From the NCBI GenBank assembly GCA_023227825.1, contig JALOCJ010000003.1:124001-188000 (forward strand): a stretch of 64,000 nucleotides of DNA. The letters run 5' to 3'. Both the position numbers and the translations under genes were made by a program. Origin of the DNA: Candidatus Cloacimonas sp. GTDB taxonomy: Bacteria; Cloacimonadota; Cloacimonadia; Cloacimonadales; Cloacimonadaceae. Below, piece by piece: positions 53,748 through 61,931 of the stretch (its first letter is position 1; the number at the start of each line of letters is the position of its first letter). The notes beneath the pieces are model-generated. The model searched no databases. It was not told where the DNA came from and saw nothing but the letters and a program-made list of their open reading frames with translations.

Positions 53748-53803
53748 GGTTAACAGGTTAACAGGTTAACGGGTGAACAGGTGAACAGGTGAACGAGTGA
53801 ACA
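53748..53803 (+). repeat. Solo octamer array 4 nt after tRNA-Arg
   Basis: Seven 8-bp units: GGTTAACA (twice), GGTTAACG, GGTGAACA (twice), GGTGAACG and AGTGAACA. The first unit starts 4 nt after the tRNA CCA, the same spacing as the array after tmRNA. Confidence 0.88.
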
Positions 53804-53885
53804 CCCTGAATAAATTGAAGCCAGTAATGTAACTAATTATATAAGTTTGTGTTAAAGTAATAATGATAATTTGCAAAAGTTGCGA

Positions 53886-53911
53886 AAAAATCTGTGTAAT
53901 CTACGGGAAAA
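53886..53911 (-). repeat. Reverse-strand copy of the CAGATTAC phrase
   Basis: Read on the minus strand it contains TTCCCGTAGATTACACAGAT, matching wording at 7352-7380 and 62628-62713. It lies just before the ABC-F gene. Confidence 0.5.
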
Positions 53912-53918
53912 ATAGATT

Positions 53919-55688
53919 ATGAATGAAGTCCTTTTAACACTTGAAGATGTATCCTGTCTATATGGCGAGAGAACAATTTTACAGGATGTTTCCCTGGGCA
54001 TCCATAATTCCGAAAAAATTGGCATTATAGGCATAAACGGAAGTGGCAAAACAACTTTACTGCGTATTATCAGCGGTTTATTCCAGCCCAACACGGGAAC
54101 CGTTACAATGCGTAAGGATTTAAAAGTTTGCCTTTTAGAGCAAGACCCGCTGTATATCTCTGATATCTCAGTTTTGCAACATACTCTGCCAGTGGAAGGA
54201 GAAATAAAGGATGAATATCACTATAAATCTATTCTCAGCCGTTTAGGAATAAGCAATTACAACGAAAAAATGGGAGAGCTTTCCGGAGGGCAACGCAGAA
54301 AAGCTGATTTAGCAAGAGTTTTAGCAGCCGACCCGGATTTATTGCTTTTAGACGAGCCCACCAATCATCTGGATTTGGAGACCATTGAATGGCTGCAGAA
54401 CTATTTAATTAATACTTCCATAGCAGTTATTTTTGTCACGCATGACCGCTATTTTCTGGATGCCGTTGCCACCAAAATCATTGAAATTGAAAGAACAAGA
54501 TTATATACTTATGAAGGCAATTACAGTACCTATATTAAAGGAAAACTGTTGCGGGCAACGGATAGTCAGCGTAAAGAAATCAGGCGTCAGGCACAATTAA
54601 AAAAAGAACTTGATTGGCTGAATCGGGGAGCCAAGGCAAGAACCAGTAAACCCAAAGACCATATTGACCGGGTAAAAGAACTGCTTAGCAAGAGTTATCT
54701 CATATCTCATCAGGATTTGGATATCTCTTTCCAAATTGATCGTTTAGGGAAAACGATTCTGGAATTGCATAATCTTAGTAAGTCCTACTCGGGAAAAGTC
54801 CTTTTTAAGAGTATTGAGCATAATTTTCAGAATATGGAAAGGATCGGAATTATCGGTCCTAACGGCTGTGGTAAAACAACTTTGCTGAAAATTATTGTCG
54901 GAGAAGAAAAGCCCGATTGCGGAACTGTAAAAACAGGTGTAAATACCCATTTTGCTTATTATAAACAAGATGAGGATAATTTTGATCCCAATCTTACCGT
55001 CTATGATTATATTGCCCAATTTGCGGAAGTTATAAAAACCGCTGAGGGAAACAAAGTTACTGCCACAGAAATGCTTAAGCGCTTTCTTTTTGACGGCAAA
55101 ATGCAACAAATGAAATTGGGTGCTCTTTCCGGAGGCGAAAGAAAACGGCTCTATTTATTGAAGGCGTTAATGTTTGGAGCTAATTTTATTATTATGGATG
55201 AACCCACAAATGATTTGGATATTCGCACTCTGGAAATACTGGAGGATTACATGGATGCCTTTAAAGGTTGTTTGTTAATTGTTTCTCACGATCGCTTCTT
55301 TTTGGACAGAACAGTGGACTATCTCTTTATTTTCCAAAATGGTAAACTGCGTAAATTTGCCGGTAACTATTCCGACTATTTATTGGTGAAACGGTTTGAA
55401 CAGGAAGAAACAACAGAAAAGAAGGAACCGCTAATTACGCGTCCCAAACGCATTGCCAGGGGATTAAGCTATAATGAACAACGGGAATTTGGCTTGCTGG
55501 AAAAGGAAATTGAAAAAATAGAAAGTGAGCTTTTGAAACTGGAAAAACGACTTAATGATTTTGCCAACCCTTTATCTCCCGTTGATTATTACCAAATTAG
55601 CGCTTCTCTGCAGGAACTGGAAAATAAACATCAGAACTTGATTGCGCGTTGGTTGGAACTAAGCGAGAAGCAAAATGCCGGGAATTGA
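53919..55688 (+). CDS. ABC-F family ATPase (Uup-like)
   Basis: The 589-residue protein has two ABC domains without membrane parts: Walker A GINGSGKTT (about 38-46) with signature LSGGQRRK and LLLDEPTNHLD, then GPNGCGKTT (about 314) with LSGGERKR and IMDEPTNDLD. A linker (about 220-255, LDWLNRGAKARTSKP) and a C-terminal coiled coil (EKEIEKIESELLKLEKRL, about 528-545) match Uup. ABC-F proteins act on ribosomes or branched DNA. No clear ribosome site is seen. Confidence 0.93.
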   Translation: MNEVLLTLEDVSCLYGERTILQDVSLGIHNSEKIGIIGINGSGKTTLLRIISGLFQPNTGTVTMRKDLKVCLLEQDPLYISDISVLQHTLPVEGEIKDEYHYKSILSRLGISNYNEKMGELSGGQRRKADLARVLAADPDLLLLDEPTNHLDLETIEWLQNYLINTSIAVIFVTHDRYFLDAVATKIIEIERTRLYTYEGNYSTYIKGKLLRATDSQRKEIRRQAQLKKELDWLNRGAKARTSKPKDHIDRVKELLSKSYLISHQDLDISFQIDRLGKTILELHNLSKSYSGKVLFKSIEHNFQNMERIGIIGPNGCGKTTLLKIIVGEEKPDCGTVKTGVNTHFAYYKQDEDNFDPNLTVYDYIAQFAEVIKTAEGNKVTATEMLKRFLFDGKMQQMKLGALSGGERKRLYLLKALMFGANFIIMDEPTNDLDIRTLEILEDYMDAFKGCLLIVSHDRFFLDRTVDYLFIFQNGKLRKFAGNYSDYLLVKRFEQEETTEKKEPLITRPKRIARGLSYNEQREFGLLEKEIEKIESELLKLEKRLNDFANPLSPVDYYQISASLQELENKHQNLIARWLELSEKQNAGN

Positions 55689-55753
55689 CGGTTTTTTTGC
55701 CCCAGAAGCGTAATTTTATACCGTATAATGTATTATATTTGCTTCCTTAATTG

Positions 55754-55827
55754 CATTGCTTACTCATTACCTACCCATTACGGATGCCATTAGCAATGAG
55801 TCCGTATTGCTATAGTAATGCTTGCAG
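55754..55827. repeat. Inverted array of 11-bp repeats, element E4
   Basis: Left units CATTGCTTACT (55754), CATTACCTACC (55765) and a 12-mer (55776). Right units of 11 bp start at 55795, 55806 and 55817. CATTGC pairs with GCAATG. Part of the 670-nt gap 55689-56358, which otherwise holds repeats. Confidence 0.62.
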
Positions 55828-56014
55828 GAAAAAGTGTCGGCAATACGAATTTTACGAATAAAATTGATTAACAGGGATATTTTCTGCTAATTTATTAAAC
55901 AAAAAATCCCGTTGCTCGGATTATCTGCATTCTATTGTTGTAATGAGTGATATAAACTGCAAAAGTTATCCCCCGGGTAAAAGATATAATAGCGTAAATA
56001 ACTCCTAACTTGCA

Positions 56015-56212
56015 GGAAGAACGATGTCCTCGTCATTCACAAATCCCGGAAGAACGATGTCCTCGTCATTCACAAATCCCGGAAGAACGATGTCCTCATC
56101 GTTCACAAATCCCGGAAGAACGACGTCCCCGTCGTTCAAAAATCCCGGAAGAACGATGTCCTCGTCGTTCAAAAACTCCGGAAGAACGACGTCCCCGTCG
56201 TTCACAAACAAT
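56015..56212. repeat. 33-bp tandem repeat, six copies, of the GAAC-type hairpin
   Basis: Units start at 56015, 56048, 56081, 56114, 56147 and 56180, exactly 33 bp apart. Each contains GGAAGAACGAYGTCC followed by YCGTC and RTTC, a hairpin of the family at 25951. No spacers, so not CRISPR. Reading frames pass through all units because 33 is a multiple of 3, but they look fortuitous. Confidence 0.92.
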
Positions 56213-56265
56213 CAGGTATTTTCGTTTTCCTAAAATTATCGGTTCCGATATATAGTTTATGAGGT

Positions 56266-56342
56266 GGTTGACGAGGACGTCAACCATCCGGAAGAACGAT
56301 GTCCCCGTCGTTCATAAAAGGTAGTTGACGAGGACGTCAACA
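56266..56342. repeat. Alternating GGTT-type and GAAC-type hairpins before trpS end
   Basis: GGTTGACGAGGACGTCAACC (56266-56285), a GAAC-type copy (56294-56313) and a third GTTGACG copy from 56324. They lie next to the 3' end of trpS. Confidence 0.8.
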
Positions 56343-56358
56343 GTCCTGTGTTCACAAC

Positions 56359-57357
56359 TTATTTTTCTATCCCAATTATCTTTCTCAGCTGTTTTATTTT
56401 TTCGGAAGCAAGCGATCGTGCTTTCTGGCTTCCCTCTTTTAAAGTGTTCCAGATTTCCTCTTGATGATTCATCCAGTAATAATAGCGTTCCCGGATTGGT
56501 GTTAATTCCGTATTTATGACTTCAAAAAGTTCCTGTTTTGCCTGTCCCCAACCCAATCCTCCTTTTAAATAGCGAGTACGCATATTTTCAATCTGTTCCT
56601 GTGAAGCAAAGTTTTTATAGAGCGCAAAAATATTGGATGTATCAGGGTCTTTGGGTTCTTCCACAGTTTGGCTGTTGGTTACAATGCTCATAATCAATTT
56701 TTTCAATTCTTTTTCAGTGCAGAACATAGGAATAGTGTTATTGTAACTTTTGCTCATTTTGCGTCCATCCAGTCCGACAACAGTTTTTGTTTCTTCCTGA
56801 GCTATGGGTTGCGGAATTTTTAATGCCTGTGTTTTATACACATAGTTAAAACTTTGAGCAATATCCTGTGCCATTTCTATATGCTGAAATTGATCGGTTC
56901 CAACGGGAACAAAATCCGTATCAAAAAGTAAAATATCGGCTGCCATTAAAACCGGATAAGTAAAAAGACCCATATTAACTCCATCGTCAGGGTCTTTACC
57001 ATTTTCCAGATTACTTTGCACAATGGCTTTATAAGCATGGGCACGGTTCATTAATCCCTTAGGTGTAAATGCCATAAGAATAGTGGACAGTTCAAATGTC
57101 TCCGGCACATCACTTTGACGATAAAAAAGTGTCTTATTCGGGTCTAAACCACAAGCCAGCCAGGCAGAGGCAATTTCCACAGTCATATTTTTTAGTTCTA
57201 CAGGGTCTTTACAGGCATTTAAAGCATGGTAATCGGCAATAAAATAACGCGCTTCACAGGTCTCGGAAAGTTTTAAAGCCGGTTTAATAGCTCCCAAATA
57301 ATTTCCGATGTGGGGAATTCCAGTTGGTTTAATTCCCGTTAAAGCTATTTTTTTCAT
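56359..57357 (-). CDS. trpS: Tryptophan--tRNA ligase
   Basis: Class I synthetase of 332 residues: TGIKPTGIPHIGNYLGAI (HIGN motif, about 7-24), PVLMAADILLFD and GTDQFQHIEMAQDIA (about 150), then GRKMSKSYNNTIP (KMSKS, about 201). Length fits TrpRS. It starts 5 nt after rimO's stop, so it is probably co-transcribed with rimO and the DUF1015 gene. Confidence 0.97.
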   Translation of the reverse strand: MKKIALTGIKPTGIPHIGNYLGAIKPALKLSETCEARYFIADYHALNACKDPVELKNMTVEIASAWLACGLDPNKTLFYRQSDVPETFELSTILMAFTPKGLMNRAHAYKAIVQSNLENGKDPDDGVNMGLFTYPVLMAADILLFDTDFVPVGTDQFQHIEMAQDIAQSFNYVYKTQALKIPQPIAQEETKTVVGLDGRKMSKSYNNTIPMFCTEKELKKLIMSIVTNSQTVEEPKDPDTSNIFALYKNFASQEQIENMRTRYLKGGLGWGQAKQELFEVINTELTPIRERYYYWMNHQEEIWNTLKEGSQKARSLASEKIKQLRKIIGIEK

Positions 57358-57361
57358 TTAC

Positions 57362-58684
57362 TTATTCCTTATTGCAATTTATATTAGAGTGAAAAATACT
57401 CATTACTTCGTCTCCGATAACATCTACGATTTCCACATTAACAATGGGACTTCTATCTTCAGGAAGGTTATCTATATATACACAGCCATCAATTTCAGGT
57501 GCTTGAAACCATAAGCGACCTATAAATTGCTCGCTATAGGGATGATATCTTTCTATCAAAGCGGGTTGAATAGTTCCTACATATTTTTCCAGATGTCTTT
57601 GCCTTTTTTTATTCAACTTTTTTTCCCAATCAAACATTAAACTTTTGCCTTTTTTCCAGTTAAATTCATCGTAGATGTTATCCTTAGGGTCTTTTGATTC
57701 GGGAGAATAAGCAAACACACCTCCCTGCAAGATAGGGACTTCAGAAAGAAATTTGTCCAGTAGGTTTAAATCTTCCTTTGTTTCATTCGGATAATCAACC
57801 ATCAAAGTAGTTCGGAAAACGGCATCAGGAACTTCTTTTTGAATATATTGAAAAAGTTCTTTCAATTGATTATAGCTCTTTTTCCGGTGCATTGCTTTAA
57901 TAATTTCAGGGCTCACCTGTTGAATAGGTATATCAAAATAGGGCAGTAACTTAGGATACTTTTTCCAGAGTTCTGTCCATTCCCTCTCAAAGTTATCAGG
58001 ATGCATATAGAGAAGACGAATCCAGTCATAGTTTGTCTGATTATGCAATGCTTCAATTAGCTTAGGAAGTGCTTTTTCTCCATATAAATCTGTTCCATAA
58101 GTACATATATCCTGAGCTATCAATATAAGCTCTCTACCATATTTCTGCATTGATTTTGCTTCTTCAACTAGGGCTTCAATCGGTTCTGAAACCTGTTTTC
58201 CTCTAATATAAGGAATCATACAATAGGAGCATTTATTATTGCAACCGTCTGCAATCCGTAAATACACATACTTTCCGTCTTCCAGATGAGTTCTTTCTTT
58301 GTAGGATAACCTTTTAGGGGCTATATAAGGCGGCAGAATATTAGCCAGCAGATAGTTTTCAAAAGCGGAAAAATCCTTTAGCGGAATCCAGGCATCCACT
58401 TCCGGAAATCCTTCTTCATAATCCTGATAACCACGATTCATAATACAGCCAGTAACTATTATTTTGGCTTCTCTATCTTTAATGTGATTTATTATGTCAC
58501 AGAGTATATAATTCAGTTCATCTAACGCTTCGCAGATAAAGGCACAACTATTAATTATAAACAAATCTGCTTCATAATAGAGTTTTGCCTCAGAAAAACC
58601 ATATCTATTTAAAATTGCTACAAAGCGCTCGCTGTCCACTAAATTTTTAGCACAGCCCAAACTCTCAAAGCTATATGTAATCAT
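57362..58684 (-). CDS. rimO: Ribosomal protein S12 methylthiotransferase RimO
   Basis: RimO methylthiolates an Asp of ribosomal protein S12. The 440-residue protein has the N-terminal cluster cysteines (SLGCAKNLVDSE with Cys11, INSCAFI, GCIMNRGY) and the radical SAM motif CNNKCSYC (about 150), with IADG before it and IPYIRGKQ after, and a C-terminal TRAM-like domain. Shorter spacing of the SLGCAKNxVDSE motif distinguishes RimO from MiaB. ATGA overlap with the upstream DUF1015 gene. Confidence 0.94.
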   Translation of the reverse strand: MITYSFESLGCAKNLVDSERFVAILNRYGFSEAKLYYEADLFIINSCAFICEALDELNYILCDIINHIKDREAKIIVTGCIMNRGYQDYEEGFPEVDAWIPLKDFSAFENYLLANILPPYIAPKRLSYKERTHLEDGKYVYLRIADGCNNKCSYCMIPYIRGKQVSEPIEALVEEAKSMQKYGRELILIAQDICTYGTDLYGEKALPKLIEALHNQTNYDWIRLLYMHPDNFEREWTELWKKYPKLLPYFDIPIQQVSPEIIKAMHRKKSYNQLKELFQYIQKEVPDAVFRTTLMVDYPNETKEDLNLLDKFLSEVPILQGGVFAYSPESKDPKDNIYDEFNWKKGKSLMFDWEKKLNKKRQRHLEKYVGTIQPALIERYHPYSEQFIGRLWFQAPEIDGCVYIDNLPEDRSPIVNVEIVDVIGDEVMSIFHSNINCNKE

Positions 58685-59931
58685 TTCAGTAAGTGAATAA
58701 AAAGTCCGCTACGCAATTTAGGTTCAAACCAGGTTGATTTCGGAGGCATAATTTCTCCGGCATCAGCAATACCTAAAAGTTCATCCATACTTGTAGGATA
58801 CATAGCAAAAGCAACAGCTTCTTTTCCACTGTCAACTCTTTTAACAAGTTCGCCAAGACCTCTGATTCCACCGATAAAATCAATTCTTTGATCGGTGCGG
58901 GGGTCTTTAATTCCTAAAATAGGATTTAGCAGATTGTTTTGCAGAATGGAAACATCCAGGTCTTCCACAATGTTTTTCTCATTCCAGGTTCCCGGTTTGG
59001 GTTCTAAACGATACCATTTTCCATCAAGGTACATACTGATATTATGTTTCTTTTGGGGAGCAAAGTTAGCTCCTTCAGGAATGGTGGTAACATTCCATTT
59101 TTCAGCTATTTTGGTTAAGAATTCATCTGTGGTTAAGCCGTTCAGGTCCTTAACCACCCTGTTATAATCATAAATTTTCAGTTGATTATCCGGAAAGATA
59201 ACTGCCATAAAATAGTTGAATTCTTCGTCACCTTTATAATCAGGAAACTGCTCACGCCTTTTCAATCCAACTTTTGCTGCGCTGGCAGTTCTATGATGTC
59301 CATCTGCTACATACAAATTGGGTAAAGCGGCAAAGGCATTTTGAATGGTCTTTATATCCTGAAGGTCGTCCATCACCCAAAGAGTATGTTGAATACCGTC
59401 ATCACTAATAAAATCATATTCCGGCCGCTTATTAGCTATAACTTTAGCTACTGTATCATCAATAATATCCTGATGACGATAAGTAAAAAATACAGGTGAA
59501 GGATGTGCATCACAGGCATCAATATGACGAATGCGGTCTGCTTCTTTTTCAGCACGGGTTAATTCGTGTTTTTTAATTGTGCCGTCCATATATTCATCCA
59601 CAGAAGTTAAACCCACTAAACCAATTTGAGCACGACCATCCATAACTTGTTTATAGATGTAATATGCAGGTTTTGTATCCTGTTTCATATAGCCAGCGGA
59701 AACATATTTATAGAGGTTTTCCCTGGCTTTAGCGTAAACTGCGGGATCGTATAAATCGGTTCCCAAAGGGAGGTCAACTTCCGGCTTTTCTACATGGAGA
59801 AAGCTTAAAGGATTTTTTTGTACTTCTCTGCGTGCTTCATCTGAATCAATAACATCATAAGGCATTGAAGCAATTGCTTTTGCTTTTTCTGGTATCGGTC
59901 TTAGGGCTTTGAAGGGTTTGAAGGTTGGCAT
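58681..59931 (-). CDS. DUF1015 family protein
   Basis: The 416-residue protein matches DUF1015: FKALRPIPEKAKAIASMPYDVIDSDEAR (about 7-34), NPLSFLHVEKPEVDLP, LVGLTSVDEYMDGTIKKHELTRAEKEADRIRHI (about 103-135) and the conserved VADGHHRTASA (about 208-218). Function of the family is uncertain; it is linked to sugar/phosphate metabolism in some annotations. It heads a minus-strand operon with rimO and trpS. Confidence 0.92.
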   Translation of the reverse strand: MPTFKPFKALRPIPEKAKAIASMPYDVIDSDEARREVQKNPLSFLHVEKPEVDLPLGTDLYDPAVYAKARENLYKYVSAGYMKQDTKPAYYIYKQVMDGRAQIGLVGLTSVDEYMDGTIKKHELTRAEKEADRIRHIDACDAHPSPVFFTYRHQDIIDDTVAKVIANKRPEYDFISDDGIQHTLWVMDDLQDIKTIQNAFAALPNLYVADGHHRTASAAKVGLKRREQFPDYKGDEEFNYFMAVIFPDNQLKIYDYNRVVKDLNGLTTDEFLTKIAEKWNVTTIPEGANFAPQKKHNISMYLDGKWYRLEPKPGTWNEKNIVEDLDVSILQNNLLNPILGIKDPRTDQRIDFIGGIRGLGELVKRVDSGKEAVAFAMYPTSMDELLGIADAGEIMPPKSTWFEPKLRSGLFIHLLK

Positions 59932-59963
59932 TGTATACTCCTTAGTATATAGTTTTTATAGTT

Positions 59964-60012
59964 GTGAAATAGTGAGATAGCGAGATGGCGAGATGGCGAG
60001 ATGGCGAGATGG
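59964..60012 (-). repeat. Octamer array, 3' arm of the second four-helix-bundle element
   Basis: Six 8-bp units (GTGAAATA, GTGAGATA and four GCGAGATG) read on the plus strand and end against the stop codon of the four-helix-bundle gene at 60013. Confidence 0.85.
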
Positions 60013-60402
60013 TCATTTCGTTACTTTATTATTTCTGGTTTGAAGTTGATACTGAAGAGACCAAATCTGTTTACTAAGTATTTCTGTTTCAGTAAGAATT
60101 GGCTTTATATCTGTTAAGCATACCATATCACAACGCTCAGATAATAATAAGTGGGTTTCCAGTTCTCTCAAACTACCTGAGGCAATTCTTAAATAATGGA
60201 TAAATTCTTTACTCATTTTTCTTCCCCAACCTTCTGCAATATTTGCAGGAATTGAATCAGCAGACCTTTTAATCTGGCTTACCATATTATACCTTTCTTC
60301 ATAAGGAAATTTTTTTGTCAACCTATAAGCCATTTCTGCTATATTCATACCTCTTTTCCAGATATCTAGGTCCTGATAACTTCTAATCTTTACATTATTC
60401 AT
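60013..60402 (-). CDS. Four-helix-bundle protein (S23/IVP family), second copy
   Basis: The 129-residue protein has RSYQDLDIWKRGMNIAEMAYRL (7-28), the core FPYEERYNMVSQIKRSADSIPANIAEGWGRKM (about 33-64) and YLRIASGSLRELETHLLL, the typical family pattern. It shares only the core with the copy at 15836, so it is not a recent duplicate. It lies wholly inside the octamer-bounded element, with the 3' array touching its stop. Confidence 0.92.
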   Translation of the reverse strand: MNNVKIRSYQDLDIWKRGMNIAEMAYRLTKKFPYEERYNMVSQIKRSADSIPANIAEGWGRKMSKEFIHYLRIASGSLRELETHLLLSERCDMVCLTDIKPILTETEILSKQIWSLQYQLQTRNNKVTK

Positions 60403-60427
60403 TATTTTATCTCCATTGATGTTATTC

Positions 60428-60474
60428 CATCTCGCTATCTCGCTATCTCGCTATCTCGCTACTCACTATCTCGC
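60428..60474 (-). repeat. Octamer array, 5' arm of the second four-helix-bundle element
   Basis: Read on the minus strand the units are GCGAGATA (several) with a 7-nt variant GTGAGTA, ending GCGAGATGG. Complementary to 59964-60012 and adjacent to the M18 stop codon. Confidence 0.85.
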
Positions 60475-61746
60475 TTATATAAAATAATTACGAAGAACCT
60501 TAACAAGGTATTTGTGGTCTTCGGTTCCACCTGTTTCCCGGATGGAATGCATTGCCCAAATTGGATTTCCGATATCAACTGTCTGCAATCCTAATCTTGA
60601 AGCTAAAATAGGTCCGATAGTAACTCCACTGGTGGCATCGCTACGCACTAAAAATTTCTGATAGGGGACATTCGCCTTTTCGCAAAGCTGAATAAAGCGG
60701 TAAGAACTTTCTGCATCGGATGCATATCTGTGATAAGCATCAAACTTAATAACGGGTCCTTTATTTATCAGAGGAGCATAATCCGGTTCATATTTTTCAG
60801 CAAAAGAAGGATGCCAGGCATTGGCTACATCGGCACTAATAAAAAAGCTGTTGCGCAAAGCCAGGTAAAAATCTTCTCTGGAATTGTTTTGACTGAGGCA
60901 AATTCGCTCTAAAATTTCCTCCAGCAATAAAGAATTTGCTCCTTGAGAGGTCTGCGAACCTATTTCTTCATTATCAAAAAAGATAGCTACAGCGGTTTTT
61001 TGAGGTTTTTCACATTTAAGAATAGCAGAAAGAATAGCGTGAGTCATAGCCAGGTTATCAAGTCCCTGCGCAGCAATCATTTCCTGTTTCAATCCCAATA
61101 ATTTCGGAATTGTAAAATCATACAAATACAAATCACTTTCAGCAATCTGTTCTTCCTTAACTTTAAGTTCCTTCGCAATTGAAGAATAAAGCGGATTTAT
61201 ACCGTTAGAACTAACACTGAGGATAGCATTTAACTGGGTTTGGGGGTTATAGGCAAAGCCCTTATTAACTTCCCGGTTTAAGTGTAAAGCTACATTGGGA
61301 ATAATGGCTACCGGCTTTTGGAAGTCTACATATTCTATTTTATAGCCCTTAGCGGTTTTGACAATCACTTTTCCAGCAATGCCAAGTTCACGGTCTAACC
61401 AAGTGCTGATAATAGGTGAGCCATAAACTTCCACCCCAATTTTAGTAATCCCTTTGTCAGTTTTTATGCTCTGAGGTTTAAGTTTGAAGCAGGGATAATC
61501 AATATGACTTCCGGCAAGGTTAAAACCAGCTTGAGAAATTTGTTCGCTACCTATTACAAAAGCAACAATAGTAGTTCCCTGACGACAGATATAGTATTTT
61601 CCACCTTTATTGATCTTGAAAGGTTTATTTTCAGGAAGGCAGATAAAACCTGCTTGTTCCAAACGCTTTTGAATTGCCAAACTGGCAAAAAAACTGCTTT
61701 TGCTGACAGAGAGAAAAGCGAGTAAATCCTTAATTAAATTATCCAT
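60475..61746 (-). CDS. M18-family aminopeptidase
   Basis: The 423-residue metallopeptidase shows NLAGSHIDYPCFKLKP (about 76-91, first metal His and Asp), IIPNVALHLNREVN, FFDNEEIGSQTSQGANS (about 257-273, catalytic Glu) and the C-terminal SDATSGVTIGPILASRLGLQTVDIGNPIWAMHSIRE. M18 enzymes remove N-terminal acidic or other residues from peptides, consistent with an amino-acid-fermenting lifestyle. A TTGACA lies at 61809-61804. Confidence 0.93.
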   Translation of the reverse strand: MDNLIKDLLAFLSVSKSSFFASLAIQKRLEQAGFICLPENKPFKINKGGKYYICRQGTTIVAFVIGSEQISQAGFNLAGSHIDYPCFKLKPQSIKTDKGITKIGVEVYGSPIISTWLDRELGIAGKVIVKTAKGYKIEYVDFQKPVAIIPNVALHLNREVNKGFAYNPQTQLNAILSVSSNGINPLYSSIAKELKVKEEQIAESDLYLYDFTIPKLLGLKQEMIAAQGLDNLAMTHAILSAILKCEKPQKTAVAIFFDNEEIGSQTSQGANSLLLEEILERICLSQNNSREDFYLALRNSFFISADVANAWHPSFAEKYEPDYAPLINKGPVIKFDAYHRYASDAESSYRFIQLCEKANVPYQKFLVRSDATSGVTIGPILASRLGLQTVDIGNPIWAMHSIRETGGTEDHKYLVKVLRNYFI

Positions 61747-61835
61747 TATCTAAACTCCAATCTTTATCTATGTTAAATGTCAGATTTTTAATCTCCACTT
61801 TCGTGTCAAGCAAGGGAATTTAAGAAAAATACCAA

Positions 61836-61864
61836 TTTTGTCACCTCCTTCTCAATTTTGTCAC
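61836..61864 (+). promoter_or_regulatory. Paired TTTTGTCAC boxes upstream of paralogue C
   Basis: Identical TTTTGTCAC boxes at 61836-61844 and 61856-61864, 20 bp apart, 68 bp before the ATG. CCTTCTCAA lies between them and a TATATAAG and GAAGG follow at the same spacing as in paralogues A and B. Confidence 0.7.
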
Positions 61865-61931
61865 CACCTATATAAGTGAAGGCAAGATTTCCGGAAACGC
61901 CTAACAACAAAAAAAACAAAGGAGAAACAAA

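Larger units (their letters stand above)
59964..60474 (-). mobile_element. Second IVS-like element: four-helix-bundle gene between inverted octamer arrays
   Basis: Arrays at 59964-60012 and 60428-60474 are reverse complements (GCGAGATR units) and enclose one four-helix-bundle gene. The right array ends directly against the stop codon of the M18 gene (60475-60477). The octamer sequence differs from that of the first element (15347-16384), but the design is the same. Mobility is inferred. Confidence 0.5.

Noticed and set aside
56015..56212. CRISPR array
   Set aside because: Repeats are contiguous at 33 bp with no spacers and no cas genes nearby.
56005..56287. Repetitive ORFs on both strands through the 33-bp repeats
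   Set aside because: Open only because the unit length is a multiple of three; no ribosome site and the peptides are low-complexity translations of hairpins.
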